Below are positions 8,119 to 15,996 of a stretch of DNA of 38,009 bases, one piece after another (the first letter of the stretch is position 1; each line of letters begins with the position of its first letter). Position numbers and translations under genes: made by a program. The stretch comes from an uncultured Olsenella sp. (lineage in GTDB: Bacteria; Actinomycetota; Coriobacteriia; Coriobacteriales; Atopobiaceae), in contig CASEQJ010000002.1 in the NCBI GenBank assembly GCA_949290055.1, positions 1 through 38,009 of the forward strand, in the 5' to 3' direction. Below the pieces are notes generated by a model. It saw nothing but the letters and a program-made list of their open reading frames with translations, made no database searches and was not told where the DNA came from.

Positions 8119-8490
8119 CTAGTTCTCGTCTGCCGCGAGGGAGGAGTCGCACTCCGCGCGCGTGCGCTCAATGCGCCTGAGCAGGCTCTCCTTGTGCTCG
8201 TAGGTGTGCGAGCGGGCAATGTCGCCGGCCTCGTGGGTAATGAAGCGGAAGAAGTAGTGTCCGTCAAAGTCCTCGTAGATGCGGAACTTTGGCGTCTCCT
8301 CGCGGTCAAAGGCGTCGATCGTGCTGTCCTCGATCTCCGCGTTCTCCGCCGAGGCACGCACGCACTCGATTCCGTGCAGGCACTCGTCCTTGGACGGGAA
8401 GATGATCGACGACATGAGGATATGCCCGTTGGAGGCGCAGAGGTTGAAGCAGTAGCGGCCCTCGTTCTCAACCACGACGTACTGTCCCAT
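8119..8490 (-). CDS. DUF1508/YegP-like tandem-domain protein
   Basis: A 123-residue protein built of two related halves. The first (GRYCFNLCASNGHILMSS, then GIECVRASAEN) matches the YegP/DUF1508 pattern in which a short beta hairpin ends in a helix with a conserved G-I-x-x-V. The second half (KFRIYEDFDGHYFFRF, then a charged helix) repeats the same layout in diverged form. The function of the family is not established. It is transcribed alone between selD and iorB. Confidence 0.7.
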   Translation of the reverse strand: MGQYVVVENEGRYCFNLCASNGHILMSSIIFPSKDECLHGIECVRASAENAEIEDSTIDAFDREETPKFRIYEDFDGHYFFRFITHEAGDIARSHTYEHKESLLRRIERTRAECDSSLAADEN

Positions 8491-8717
8491 GGGAAATCAC
8501 CACCATAAGATCGCAGCGAACAGATTATTCCTTACCCTACCGTGACACGCACCGTACCGGCGCAACAAGTACGCGGGCGGTCGGTTTTGCTCGGGGAGAA
8601 GGGCAAAATGGCAGCCCGGCAGAATACGGGCAGGAAAAATAGGGTAGTATCTGTTTACATCCCCCGAAAAGACGGGTCGGCGTGGTCGGGGGACGCGCCG
8701 GCCCACCAGGACGCACA

Positions 8718-8775
8718 GACCCCGGTCGCCGCGGCGGCCGGGGTCTCGTCGTGTGGCGAGAAGAACCTCTCGCCG
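8718..8775 (-). terminator. Two hairpins downstream of iorB
   Basis: Reading the minus strand, iorB is followed by a 7-bp hairpin (arms GGCGAGA/TCTCGCC, 8756-8775, containing the CGAGAAGAAC motif) and then a GC-rich 8-bp hairpin (GACCCCGG, 8718-8745). Neither has a strong T tract. They probably mark the end of the ior operon. Confidence 0.4.
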
Positions 8776-8781
8776 TGGCTT

Positions 8782-9402
8782 CTAGCGGGCCTCGCCGCGC
8801 AGCGCGGCGTCGCGGCCGGCGTCGAAGGCCGCGAGGTTGGCCTCGATCGTGGCGGGCGGCACGCAGGCGCGCACGGCGTCACGCCAGAGCTCGGCGTCGA
8901 AGGGCAGCGCCGTGGAGAGCGCGCCCACGAGCACCACGTTGGTGGAGCGGGGCGTGCCCAGCCCGCGTGCGATCACGCCGGCGTCCAGCAGGTGGGCGCC
9001 CAGCTCGCGCAGGCGCTCGTCCACGCGCTCGGGCATGGTGAAGTTGCCGATGTTCACGGAGACGGGCGTGATCTCCTCGTCGTTCACGAACATGGTGCCG
9101 CCCTCGGCGAGGTAGTGCTGGGCGCGCAGGGCCTCCACGGCCTCGAAGGCAACCACCACGTCGGCGCAGCCGTCGTCGCACACCATGGTGGCGACGTGCT
9201 CGCCCAGGCGAATGACGGTGCTCACCGAGCCGCCGCGCTGGCTCATGCCGTGGATCTCGGAGACCTTGACGTCGAGCCCGGCGCCGGCGGCCACGCTCGC
9301 CAGCAGCTTGCCCGCGAGGATCGTGCCCTGGCCGCCCACGCCCACGAGGAGGATGGTCTTGGTGCCGTCTACGAGGGCACCGTTCTTCTCGGTATCAGCC
9401 AT
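8782..9402 (-). CDS. iorB: Indolepyruvate:ferredoxin oxidoreductase, beta subunit
   Basis: A 206-residue gamma/beta-type 2-oxoacid oxidoreductase subunit. The glycine-rich VGVGGQGTILAGKLL near the N-terminus, SEIHGMSQRGGSVSTVIRLG and the late NVVLVGAL segment are diagnostic. With IorA it oxidatively decarboxylates aryl pyruvates from aromatic amino acids, reducing ferredoxin. It starts 3 bp after the iorA stop, with GAAGGAG overlapping that stop. The N-terminal residues EKNG are encoded by the recurrent GAGAAGAACGG motif and lie ahead of the conserved domain. Confidence 0.95.
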   Translation of the reverse strand: MADTEKNGALVDGTKTILLVGVGGQGTILAGKLLASVAAGAGLDVKVSEIHGMSQRGGSVSTVIRLGEHVATMVCDDGCADVVVAFEAVEALRAQHYLAEGGTMFVNDEEITPVSVNIGNFTMPERVDERLRELGAHLLDAGVIARGLGTPRSTNVVLVGALSTALPFDAELWRDAVRACVPPATIEANLAAFDAGRDAALRGEAR

Positions 9403-9405
9403 TGC

Positions 9406-11175
9406 TTACTCCTTCGTGATGCAGCCGAACGGGCAGGACTGGACGCACTGGTCGCACCCGACGCACTGCGTGGGGTCGATGACCGCGGTGCCGTCCTTGG
9501 CGCGCCCGAGGGCCGGGCAGCCGATCTTGACGCACTGGCCGCACGCGCGGCAGTCGCGGATCGTGGGCTGCTTGCCGCGGCTGCGGTCGATGAGGCGGCA
9601 CGGCGCCTTGAAGACGATGACGGAGAGCTGCTCGGTATTGGCCACGGCGGCCTTGAGCGCGGAGCGCACGGCCTGGAGGTCCTGGGCGTCCACCTCGGTC
9701 ACGTCCTCCACGCCCATCGCGCGGCACAGGGCGAGAAGGTCGAGCGCCTTGCCGGTGGGGTTGTCCAGCGGCCCGATCTTGTGCGAGCTGTCCGTGAGGG
9801 TGACGCCGTTCACGGGGTTGCCCTGCGTGCCGGTCATGGCCGTGGTGCGGTTGTCCAGTATGCACAGGGTGCCGGTGCCGCCGTTGTAGATCGTGCCGAG
9901 CATGCTCGTTATGCCGGAGTGCGCAAAGGTGGAGTCGCCGATGACGCCCACGACGGGACGCCCGGTGCGCTCGGGCGCGCCGGCGAGCTCCATGCCGTGC
10001 GCCATGGAGAGCGAGGCGCCCATGTCTATGACCGTGTGGCACGCGCCGTAGGGCGCGACGGCGCCGAGCGTGTAGCAGCCGATGTCGCCGGTGACGATGG
10101 CCTTGAGGCGGCGCAGCTCGCAGAAGACGAGGCGGTGCGGGCAGCCGGGGCAAAACGCCGGCGGGCGCGGCGGGAGGTCCGTGGCGGCGTCGAGGTGCGT
10201 GGGCAGCCCCACGCCGAAGGCGGCGCGAATGAGCTCGGGCTTGAGCTCACCGGCCACGGGCAGCGGCGCGGCGGGCGGCTCGGCGAGCTGGATGCCGAGG
10301 GCGCGGACGCGCGAGGAGAAGTAGTCGCTGGCCTCCTCGACCACGTAGCACGCGTCGACGGACGCGGCGAAGTCGGCGAGCGCGCGGGCGGGCAGCGGCC
10401 AGGCGAGGCCGAGCTTGAACGTGGAGGCCTCGGGCAGCGCCTCGCGGACGTGCTGGTAGACGGCGCCGGCGCAGATGACGCCGATCTTCTCGTCCCGCAT
10501 CTCCACCTTGTTGAACGGGCAGGTCTCGGCGTAGGCCTCGAGCTCGGCCTGGCGCTCGTCCACCACCACGCGGCGCTTGACCGCGTTGGCCGGCATCATG
10601 ACGTACTTGGGGATGTCGTCGGCGTAGTCGCGCGGGGCCACGTCCTCGCGCGCGCCGGACGGCGCCACCAGCGTGCGGGTGTGCGCTATGCGCATGGTCT
10701 CGTGCAGCATGACCGGCGTGTCAAAGCGCTCGGAGAGCTCAAAGGCGGCGCGGGCCATCTCGTAGCAGTCCTGCGAGTCGGCGACGTCGAGGCAGGGGAT
10801 GCGGCCGAAGGCGGCGTAGAAGCGCGAGTCCTGCTCGTTCTGGGACGAGTAGCAGGACGGGTCGTCCGCGGCCAGGAGCACGAGGCCGGCGTTCACGCCG
10901 GTGGACGCGGCGGCCATGAAGGGGTCGGCGGCGACGTTCACGCCCACGTGCTTCATGGTGACGAGCGAGCGCACGCCGGCGATCGCGGCGCCAAGGCCCA
11001 CCTCGAAGGCGACCTTCTCGTTGGGGGACCACTCGCAGTAGACGTCGTCCTTGCGCACGAGGGCCTCGAGCGTCTCGGTGGACGGCGTGCCGGGGTAGCC
11101 CACGCCGACGGCCACGCCGGCTTCCCAGGCGCCCTGGGCAATGGCCTCGTTGCCGGACATGAGGTTCTTCTCCAT
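9406..11175 (-). CDS. iorA: Indolepyruvate:ferredoxin oxidoreductase, alpha subunit
   Basis: A 589-residue protein. The N-terminal pyrimidine-binding domain (GNEAIAQGAWEAGVAVGVGY, GTPSTE) is followed by a middle transketolase-C-like domain, then the thiamine pyrophosphate domain (AFCPGCPHR, GDIGCYTLG, GVIGDSTFAHSG, LDNRTTAMTGTQGNP). The C-terminus has two 4Fe-4S clusters (CRACGQCVKIGCPALGR and CVGCDQCVQSCPFGC). The start ATG 11175 follows GGGAGAGGAGAG; an upstream in-frame start at 11214 would only translate the palindromic repeat and is rejected. It lies between a CoA ligase gene and iorB in one operon and supports anaerobic use of tryptophan, phenylalanine and tyrosine. Confidence 0.96.
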   Translation of the reverse strand: MEKNLMSGNEAIAQGAWEAGVAVGVGYPGTPSTETLEALVRKDDVYCEWSPNEKVAFEVGLGAAIAGVRSLVTMKHVGVNVAADPFMAAASTGVNAGLVLLAADDPSCYSSQNEQDSRFYAAFGRIPCLDVADSQDCYEMARAAFELSERFDTPVMLHETMRIAHTRTLVAPSGAREDVAPRDYADDIPKYVMMPANAVKRRVVVDERQAELEAYAETCPFNKVEMRDEKIGVICAGAVYQHVREALPEASTFKLGLAWPLPARALADFAASVDACYVVEEASDYFSSRVRALGIQLAEPPAAPLPVAGELKPELIRAAFGVGLPTHLDAATDLPPRPPAFCPGCPHRLVFCELRRLKAIVTGDIGCYTLGAVAPYGACHTVIDMGASLSMAHGMELAGAPERTGRPVVGVIGDSTFAHSGITSMLGTIYNGGTGTLCILDNRTTAMTGTQGNPVNGVTLTDSSHKIGPLDNPTGKALDLLALCRAMGVEDVTEVDAQDLQAVRSALKAAVANTEQLSVIVFKAPCRLIDRSRGKQPTIRDCRACGQCVKIGCPALGRAKDGTAVIDPTQCVGCDQCVQSCPFGCITKE

Positions 11176-11190
11176 GTCTCTCCTCTCCCT

Positions 11191-11221
11191 CTGTAAATTG
11201 GGGACAGTCCCCAATTTACAG
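11191..11221. repeat. 31-bp palindrome (GGGGACAGTCCCC type), copy 1
   Basis: Arms CTGTAAATTGGGGAC and its complement flank a single A, a perfect 15-1-15 palindrome. It lies in the 64-bp gap between the CoA ligase and iorA, just upstream of the iorA ribosome binding site. A second copy lies at 25757. GGGGACAGTCCCC palindromes resemble REP elements; I cannot see a matching transposase in the window. Confidence 0.85.
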
Positions 11222-11239
11222 AAACATTTTATGCGTGAC

Positions 11240-12874
11240 CTAGCGGCGCGTCTCGCGCGCGACGAGGGCGTCCGCCCCGTACTTTGCGCGCAGCGCCGGC
11301 TTCTCTATCTTGCCCGTGGGGTTTCTCGGCACGGGCGAAAATATGACCTTGCGCGGCCGCTTGTAGCGCGGCAGCCGCTTGCAGAACGTGTTGACGTCTT
11401 CTTCGGTGAGCGCGGCACCTGGCTTGAGCTCAACGACCGCGGCCGGAATCTCGCCCAGGCGCTCGTCGGGAAGGCCGATCACGGCCACGTCCTTGATCGC
11501 GGGGTGCCCCATGAGGAAGTCCTCGATCTCCACGGGGTAAATGTTCTCGCCGCCCATGATGACGACGTCCTTCTTGCGGTCCACCAGCCAGTAGAAGCCG
11601 TCTGCGTCCTGGCGCGCCATGTCGCCGGTGTGCAGCCACCCGTCCACGAGGGTCTCGGCCGTGGCCTCGGGGTCCTTGTAGTAGCACTCCATGAGGCCGG
11701 GGCCCTGCACGCAGAGCTCGCCGACCTCGCCGGGCGCGACCTCGGCGCCGTCCTCGCCCACGATCTTGCACTTCCAGCGGTAGCCGGGCACGCCGATCGC
11801 ACCCACGTGGTCAATGTTCTCGAGCCCCAGGTGCACGCAGCCCGGGCCCATGGACTCCGAGAGGCCGTAGTTGGTGTCGTAGTCGTGGTGCGGGAAGACC
11901 TCGCGCCAGCGGCGGATCAGGCTCTCCGGGACGGGCTGCGCGCCAATGTGCATGAGGCGCCACTGGTCCAGGCGGTAGTTGTCCAGCCGAACCGTGCCCT
12001 CCTCAATGGCCACGAGAATGTCCTGCGCCCAGGGCACGAGCAGCCACACGATCGTGCAGCCCTCGTTGGAGACGGTCTCCAGCACGGTCTTGGGCGAGAC
12101 GCCGCGCAGAAGCACGCCGCGGCCGCCCACCATGAGGCTGCCCAGCCAGTGCATGCACGCGCCCGTGTGGTAGAGCGGTGGAATGCACAGGAAGACGTCG
12201 TCGTGCGTCTGGTGGTGGTGCGCCTGCTCCATTTCTGCGGCCTGCGTGAGGCTCTGGTGGTGGTGCAGGATCGCCTTGGGGAAGCCCGTCGTGCCGGAGG
12301 AGAAGTAGATCGCGGCGTCCTCGTCCTCGGAGAGCGGCACGCGCGGGTCCGCCGAGGAGCACAGGCTCGCCAGCTCGCGGTAGCTCTCCGCCCAGGTGGG
12401 GCAGTCGTCGCCCACGAAGAAGAGCAGGCGGCCGGCCCGTATGCGGTCCACGATCTCCTCAACGCGGCCGATGAACTCCGGGCCAAACACCAGAATGTCC
12501 ACGTCGGCCTTGTCCAGGCAGTACTCGATCTCGTCGGCGGAATAGCGGAAGTTCAGCGGCACCACCGTGGCGCCGGACTTAAGCACGCCAAAGTAGAGCG
12601 GCAGCCACTCGATGCAGTTGTAGAGCAGGATGGCCACCTTGTCGTCCTTGCGCACGCCGCGGGAGAGCAGCAGGTTGGCAAAGCGGTTGGCCTTCTCGTC
12701 AAAGACGGACCACGTCATCTCGCGGCGGAACGGCTCGTCGTCGGTGGTCTCCACCAGGTCGTAGTCACGCCAGGTGATGTGGCGGTTTTCGCGGCGCTCG
12801 GGGTTTACCTCAACGAGGGCGACCTCGCTGGGGTACCTCTCGGCGTTGGCGCGCAGCATGTCGACGATGGTCAT
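11240..12874 (-). CDS. AMP-forming acid-CoA ligase
   Basis: A 544-residue ANL-superfamily enzyme. Motifs in order: AMP-binding loop YFSSGTTGFPKAILHHHQSL, YGLSESMGPG, the hinge region GWLHTGDMARQDADGFYWLV with DRKKDVVIMGGENIYP, and the C-terminal catalytic Lys motif NPTGKIEKPALR. It activates a carboxylic acid to the adenylate, then the CoA thioester. First gene of an operon with iorA and iorB, so aryl acids or aryl-acetyl-CoA made from aromatic amino acids are plausible substrates or products; that is inference from context. Archaeal Ior pathways use an ADP-forming synthetase instead. The gene is intact. Confidence 0.9.
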   Translation of the reverse strand: MTIVDMLRANAERYPSEVALVEVNPERRENRHITWRDYDLVETTDDEPFRREMTWSVFDEKANRFANLLLSRGVRKDDKVAILLYNCIEWLPLYFGVLKSGATVVPLNFRYSADEIEYCLDKADVDILVFGPEFIGRVEEIVDRIRAGRLLFFVGDDCPTWAESYRELASLCSSADPRVPLSEDEDAAIYFSSGTTGFPKAILHHHQSLTQAAEMEQAHHHQTHDDVFLCIPPLYHTGACMHWLGSLMVGGRGVLLRGVSPKTVLETVSNEGCTIVWLLVPWAQDILVAIEEGTVRLDNYRLDQWRLMHIGAQPVPESLIRRWREVFPHHDYDTNYGLSESMGPGCVHLGLENIDHVGAIGVPGYRWKCKIVGEDGAEVAPGEVGELCVQGPGLMECYYKDPEATAETLVDGWLHTGDMARQDADGFYWLVDRKKDVVIMGGENIYPVEIEDFLMGHPAIKDVAVIGLPDERLGEIPAAVVELKPGAALTEEDVNTFCKRLPRYKRPRKVIFSPVPRNPTGKIEKPALRAKYGADALVARETRR

Positions 12875-12983
12875 GGGTGCCTTTCGATAGCGTTGCCAGC
12901 CCCCACATCATAGCCCGCTTGGGCGCGCGCGCGACGCCCGCAGGCGGTGCGGTAACGTTCCCGTGACGTGTCGAGGCAGAATC

Positions 12984-13158
12984 CGGCGGGTCGTGTGTCA
13001 CTTTGGGCCTCATCTGAGGGGCTGCACGAAGGCTGTTCCACGATTGCGCTATCGGAAGGCGTGAAAACCGCAGGTGGGAAAGATACCCCTTTCCGCGTTT
13101 GGACGAACGTGCTCCAACAGCCCCTCAGATGAGGCCCAAAGTGACACAGCGCCCGCCG
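12984..13158. repeat. Long inverted-repeat element (31-bp perfect arms)
   Basis: Perfect 31-bp arms at 12994-13024 and 13118-13148 (begin TGTGTCACTTTGGGCC) flank a 93-bp centre. Beyond a 3-bp mismatch the symmetry resumes for 7 bp on each side (CGGCGGG / CCCGCCG), giving 41-bp imperfect arms. No target-site duplication is obvious. It fills much of the 402-bp gap between the divergent CoA ligase (12874) and response regulator (13277). It may be a MITE-like element or an invertible regulatory segment. The rest of the gap holds the promoter at 13238; I see no gene. Confidence 0.85.
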
Positions 13159-13237
13159 AAAAACGCCCCGGCTCCGCGCCACCTTTCGAGACGATGACTT
13201 CCGGGCGAGCGGAGCCAGGCCGGTCGCAGGGGTCCTG

Positions 13238-13246
13238 TGGTATTCT
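13238..13246 (+). promoter_or_regulatory. Extended -10 promoter of the Bce-like regulator
   Basis: TGG-TATTCT lies 30 bp ahead of the regulator start, and the small palindrome CTCGCGAG overlaps its end. The ribosome binding site GGAAGGAG follows. Confidence 0.4.
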
Positions 13247-13276
13247 CGCGAGAAACGCGACGGAAGGAGCCACCCC

Positions 13277-13948
13277 ATGCGACGGCTGCTCGTGGTGGAG
13301 GACGACGCGCGCCTGCGCGACGAGCTCTGCGTGCTGCTCGCGCGCAATGGCTACGAGGCCGAGGCGCTCACGAGCTTTGCCGACGTTGCCGCGCAGATTC
13401 TGGCGGCGGCGCCGGATTTGGTGCTGCTCGACCTCAACCTGCCCGGCGTCGACGGCACCTACGTCTGCCGCGAGGTGCGCCGCCGCTCGAGCGTGCCGAT
13501 CGTCGTGGTGACCTCCCGCGACAACGACATGGACGAGCTGCTCACGCTCTCCTTCGGCGCGGACGACTTCGTGCCCAAGCCCTACAACGACCAGGTCCTT
13601 CTCGCCCACGTAGCGACGGTCCTCAAGCGCAGCTACGGCGAGGGCGCCGCCTCCGCGGAGATCAGCCACGCCGGCGTCACGCTGGACACGGCGCGCTGCA
13701 GCGTGAGCTGCCAGGGCCGCACGGCCGAGCTCACCAAGAACGAGCTGCGCATTCTTGCGCTGCTCATGCGCAACGCCGGCGCGGTGGTGAGTCGCCAGCG
13801 CATTCAGGAGGAGCTCTGGGCCTCCGACGAGTTCGTGGACGACAACACGCTCACGGTGAACGTGAGCCACCTGCGCTCCACGCTCGCCAAGATCGGCGTC
13901 GAGGACTTCGTGCGCACCAAGCGCGGCATGGGCTACCTGGTGGAATAG
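13277..13948 (+). CDS. BceR-like response regulator (OmpR family)
   Basis: A 223-residue protein. Receiver: acidic pair in VVEDD, phosphoacceptor Asp52 (VLLDLNLPGVDG), TSRDNDMDEL and the VPKPYN lysine. Winged helix: LTKNELRILALLM, RQRIQEELWASDEFVDDNTL, TVNVSHLRSTL, ending TKRGMGYLVE. The LNLPGVDG and NDMDELL/GADDFVPKPY blocks are characteristic of the BceR/YxdJ/VraR-type subgroup that senses peptide antibiotics through an ABC transporter. It is the first gene of the module; the kinase follows 15 bp later. Confidence 0.93.
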   Translation: MRRLLVVEDDARLRDELCVLLARNGYEAEALTSFADVAAQILAAAPDLVLLDLNLPGVDGTYVCREVRRRSSVPIVVVTSRDNDMDELLTLSFGADDFVPKPYNDQVLLAHVATVLKRSYGEGAASAEISHAGVTLDTARCSVSCQGRTAELTKNELRILALLMRNAGAVVSRQRIQEELWASDEFVDDNTLTVNVSHLRSTLAKIGVEDFVRTKRGMGYLVE

Positions 13949-13963
13949 GGGAGCGAGAAGAAC

Positions 13964-14992
13964 GTGGGCCTTGGTGCGTACATTGCCGACCGACTGGTGC
14001 CGCTCGCCGTGGGCGTGGTGGCGCTCGCGTTTGCCGCGCTGGTCATGGTCGTGTACGGCATGGACGCGGCGGCCGTGGCCTTTGTCTGCGGGGTGCTCGT
14101 GCTCGCGGCGGCGGTGGCGCTCGTGCTGGACTGGCTGCACCGCCGCGCGTTCTACCAGCGGCTCGAGGACGCCCTCGACGCGCTGGACGAGACCTACCTC
14201 GCCACGGAGCTCACCGAGCGCCCGGGCTTTCCCGAGGGCCAGCTCTTCTTTGACGCGCTCGACCGCGAGTCCCGCGCCATGCGCGACCGCATTGCCGCGG
14301 CGCGCCGGCGCTCCCGCGAGTACCGCGAGTACGTGGAGACCTGGGTGCACGAGATCAAGACGCCGATCGCGGCCGCGCGCCTCGTGGCCCGCAACAACCC
14401 CTCGCCGGCCACGGAGTCCATGGACGCCGAGCTGGACCAGATCGAGGGCTACGTGGAGCAGGCGCTCTACTACTCGCGCGGCACCTCGCTCGACCGCGAC
14501 TTCCAGATTCGCCGGGTCTCGCTCGCCGAGGTGGTGCGCGACGCGCTGCGCCACAAGGCGCGCACGCTGATCGGCGCGCACGTGGCGCCTGAGCTGGGCG
14601 AGCTTGACTACACGGTGCGCGCCGACCCCAAGTGGCTGGCGTTCGTGATCGGCCAGGTGCTCGTGAACGCCGCCAAGTACCGGGGCGAGAAGGACGGGGA
14701 GGGCCGCGTCCGCGTCTGGGCCGAGCGCCGCGAGACCGGCCTCGACGCCTGGGAGACGGTGCTCGCGATCGCCGACGACGGCGTGGGCATTCCGGCCGCG
14801 GACGTGGGTCGCGTCTTTGACAAGGGCTTCACCGGCGAGAACGGCCGCCGGTTCGCGCGCTCCACCGGCATGGGGCTCTATCTGGTGCGCAAGCTCTGCG
14901 AGAAAATGGGCGTGCGCGCGTGGCTCGAGTCCGAGGAGGGCGCGGGCACCATGGTCTTTCTCGCCTTCCCCGACAGCGCCGAGCGCGCGTGA
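13964..14992 (+). CDS. BceS-like intramembrane-sensing histidine kinase
   Basis: A 342-residue kinase with two membrane helices (about 10-31 and 36-57) joined by only a few residues, so it lacks an external sensor. This is the design of BceS-type kinases, which read the state of a BceAB transporter. His129 lies in YVETWVHEIKTPIAAARL. The ATPase domain has N box QVLVNAAKYRG, G1 IADDGVGIPAADVGRVFDKGFTG and G2 GMGLYLVRKLCEKMG. The start is GTG 13964, with AGGGGAGCGAG upstream; the recurrent CGAGAAGAACG motif overlaps the start region. A strong terminator follows, separating the kinase from the transporter genes. Confidence 0.92.
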   Translation: MGLGAYIADRLVPLAVGVVALAFAALVMVVYGMDAAAVAFVCGVLVLAAAVALVLDWLHRRAFYQRLEDALDALDETYLATELTERPGFPEGQLFFDALDRESRAMRDRIAAARRRSREYREYVETWVHEIKTPIAAARLVARNNPSPATESMDAELDQIEGYVEQALYYSRGTSLDRDFQIRRVSLAEVVRDALRHKARTLIGAHVAPELGELDYTVRADPKWLAFVIGQVLVNAAKYRGEKDGEGRVRVWAERRETGLDAWETVLAIADDGVGIPAADVGRVFDKGFTGENGRRFARSTGMGLYLVRKLCEKMGVRAWLESEEGAGTMVFLAFPDSAERA

Positions 14993-14996
14993 CTCC

Positions 14997-15034
14997 AAAA
15001 TAACGCGCAAAATCGTACATGTGCGTTATTTTTT
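14997..15034 (+). terminator. Intrinsic terminator after the BceS-like kinase
   Basis: AAAATAACGCGCA pairs with TGTGCGTTATTTT (one G-T wobble) around a 10-base loop and is followed by a six-T run. It is nearly symmetrical, so it could also work in reverse. It implies that the bceAB-like genes use their own promoter in 15040-15200. Confidence 0.8.
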
Positions 15035-15207
15035 CCTGCGGATATAGAAAGTTGTGCTTGATTTTGTACGTTAATCAGTGGCGGGCGGGATTCGCCGCCT
15101 TGCAACCTTGCGAAAGCGTAAGGGAGCGATAAGCGCATTCGATGGCACCGTTCTTCTCGCCGGACGAGTATGGTCGTGTACCAGAAGGCCAAACGAGAGG
15201 AGCCGCG

Positions 15208-15996
15208 ATGGCACCCGCTCACATCCAACCCACCCAGCCGGTCCTGTCCTGCCGGGACGTCGAGAAGCTCTACGGCACCCGCGACAACGTCACGCGCGCC
15301 CTCGACGGCGTGTCGTTCGACGTCGCCGCCGGCGAGTACGTCGCCATAATGGGCCCGTCCGGCTCGGGCAAGACCACGCTCCTGAACTGCATCTCCACGA
15401 TCGACCGCCCCACCTCCGGCCACATATTCGTGGACGCCCAGGACATAACCGCGCTGCGCCCGGGCCAGCTCTCCAAGTTCCGCCGCGAGCGCCTGGGCTT
15501 TGTCTTCCAGGACTCCAACCTGCTCGACACCCTCACCGCGCGCGAGAACATCGCGCTCGCGCTCACGATCAACCACGCGCCTGCCAAGGAGGTCACGGCC
15601 CGCGTGAGTGGCGTCGCCCAGCGTCTGGGCGTCGCCGACGTGCTCGACAAGTTCCCGCACGAAATGTCCGGCGGCCAGAAGCAGCGCGTCGCGGCGGCCC
15701 GCGCGATCGTCACGGACCCGTCGCTGGTCCTGGCCGACGAGCCCACCGGCGCTCTCGACTCGCGCAACTCGCGCCTGCTCCTGGAGAGCCTCGAGGAGCT
15801 CAACCGCGCCGGCGCCACGATCATCATGGTCACGCACGACTCCTTCGCCGCGAGCTACGCCCGCCGCGCCCTCTTCCTCAAGGACGGCCGCGTCTGGAAC
15901 GAGCTCGTTCGCGGAACCAAGACGCGCAAGACCTTCTTCAACGAGATCATGGACGTCGTGTCCTTCCTGGGAGGGGAGGGCGCAGATGTACGCTAA
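15208..15996 (+). CDS. BceA-like ABC transporter ATP-binding protein
   Basis: A 262-residue ATPase of the MacB/BceA group. Walker [14 protein letters not shown] (about 49-57), Q-loop [22 protein letters not shown], signature [15 protein letters not shown], Walker [14 protein letters not shown]-loop MVTHD. The LLDTLT-RENI and [13 protein letters not shown] blocks are typical. I chose ATG 15208 (after GAGAGGAG) over an upstream ATG at 15142 whose extra residues match nothing in the family. It overlaps the permease gene by 11 bp. Role: with the permease it removes or shields cell-wall-targeting antimicrobial peptides and signals to the BceS-like kinase. Confidence 0.93.
   Translation: MAPAHIQPTQPVLSCRDVEKLYGTRDNVTRALDGVSFDVAAGEYVAIMGPSGSGKTTLLNCISTIDRPTSGHIFVDAQDITALRPGQLSKFRRERLGFVFQDSNLLDTLTARENIALALTINHAPAKEVTARVSGVAQRLGVADVLDKFPHEMSGGQKQRVAAARAIVTDPSLVLADEPTGALDSRNSRLLLESLEELNRAGATIIMVTHDSFAASYARRALFLKDGRVWNELVRGTKTRKTFFNEIMDVVSFLGGEGADVR

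Noticed and set aside
8497..8706. Small minus-strand gene between the DUF1508 gene and iorB
   Set aside because: Arg/Pro-rich, no clear ribosome binding site or domain; probably chance.
8542..11196. Very long plus-strand open frame opposite iorB/iorA
   Set aside because: It is antisense to well-supported genes and its composition (Ala/Arg/Gly/His-rich) is typical of high-GC shadow frames.
11141..11214. Longer iorA start at 11214, and plus-strand coding through the palindrome
   Set aside because: These readings only translate the palindromic repeat; ATG 11175 has a strong ribosome binding site and fits the family.
15142..15207. N-terminal extension of the BceA-like ATPase
   Set aside because: Extra residues are outside the family and lack a good ribosome binding site; ATG 15208 is better.
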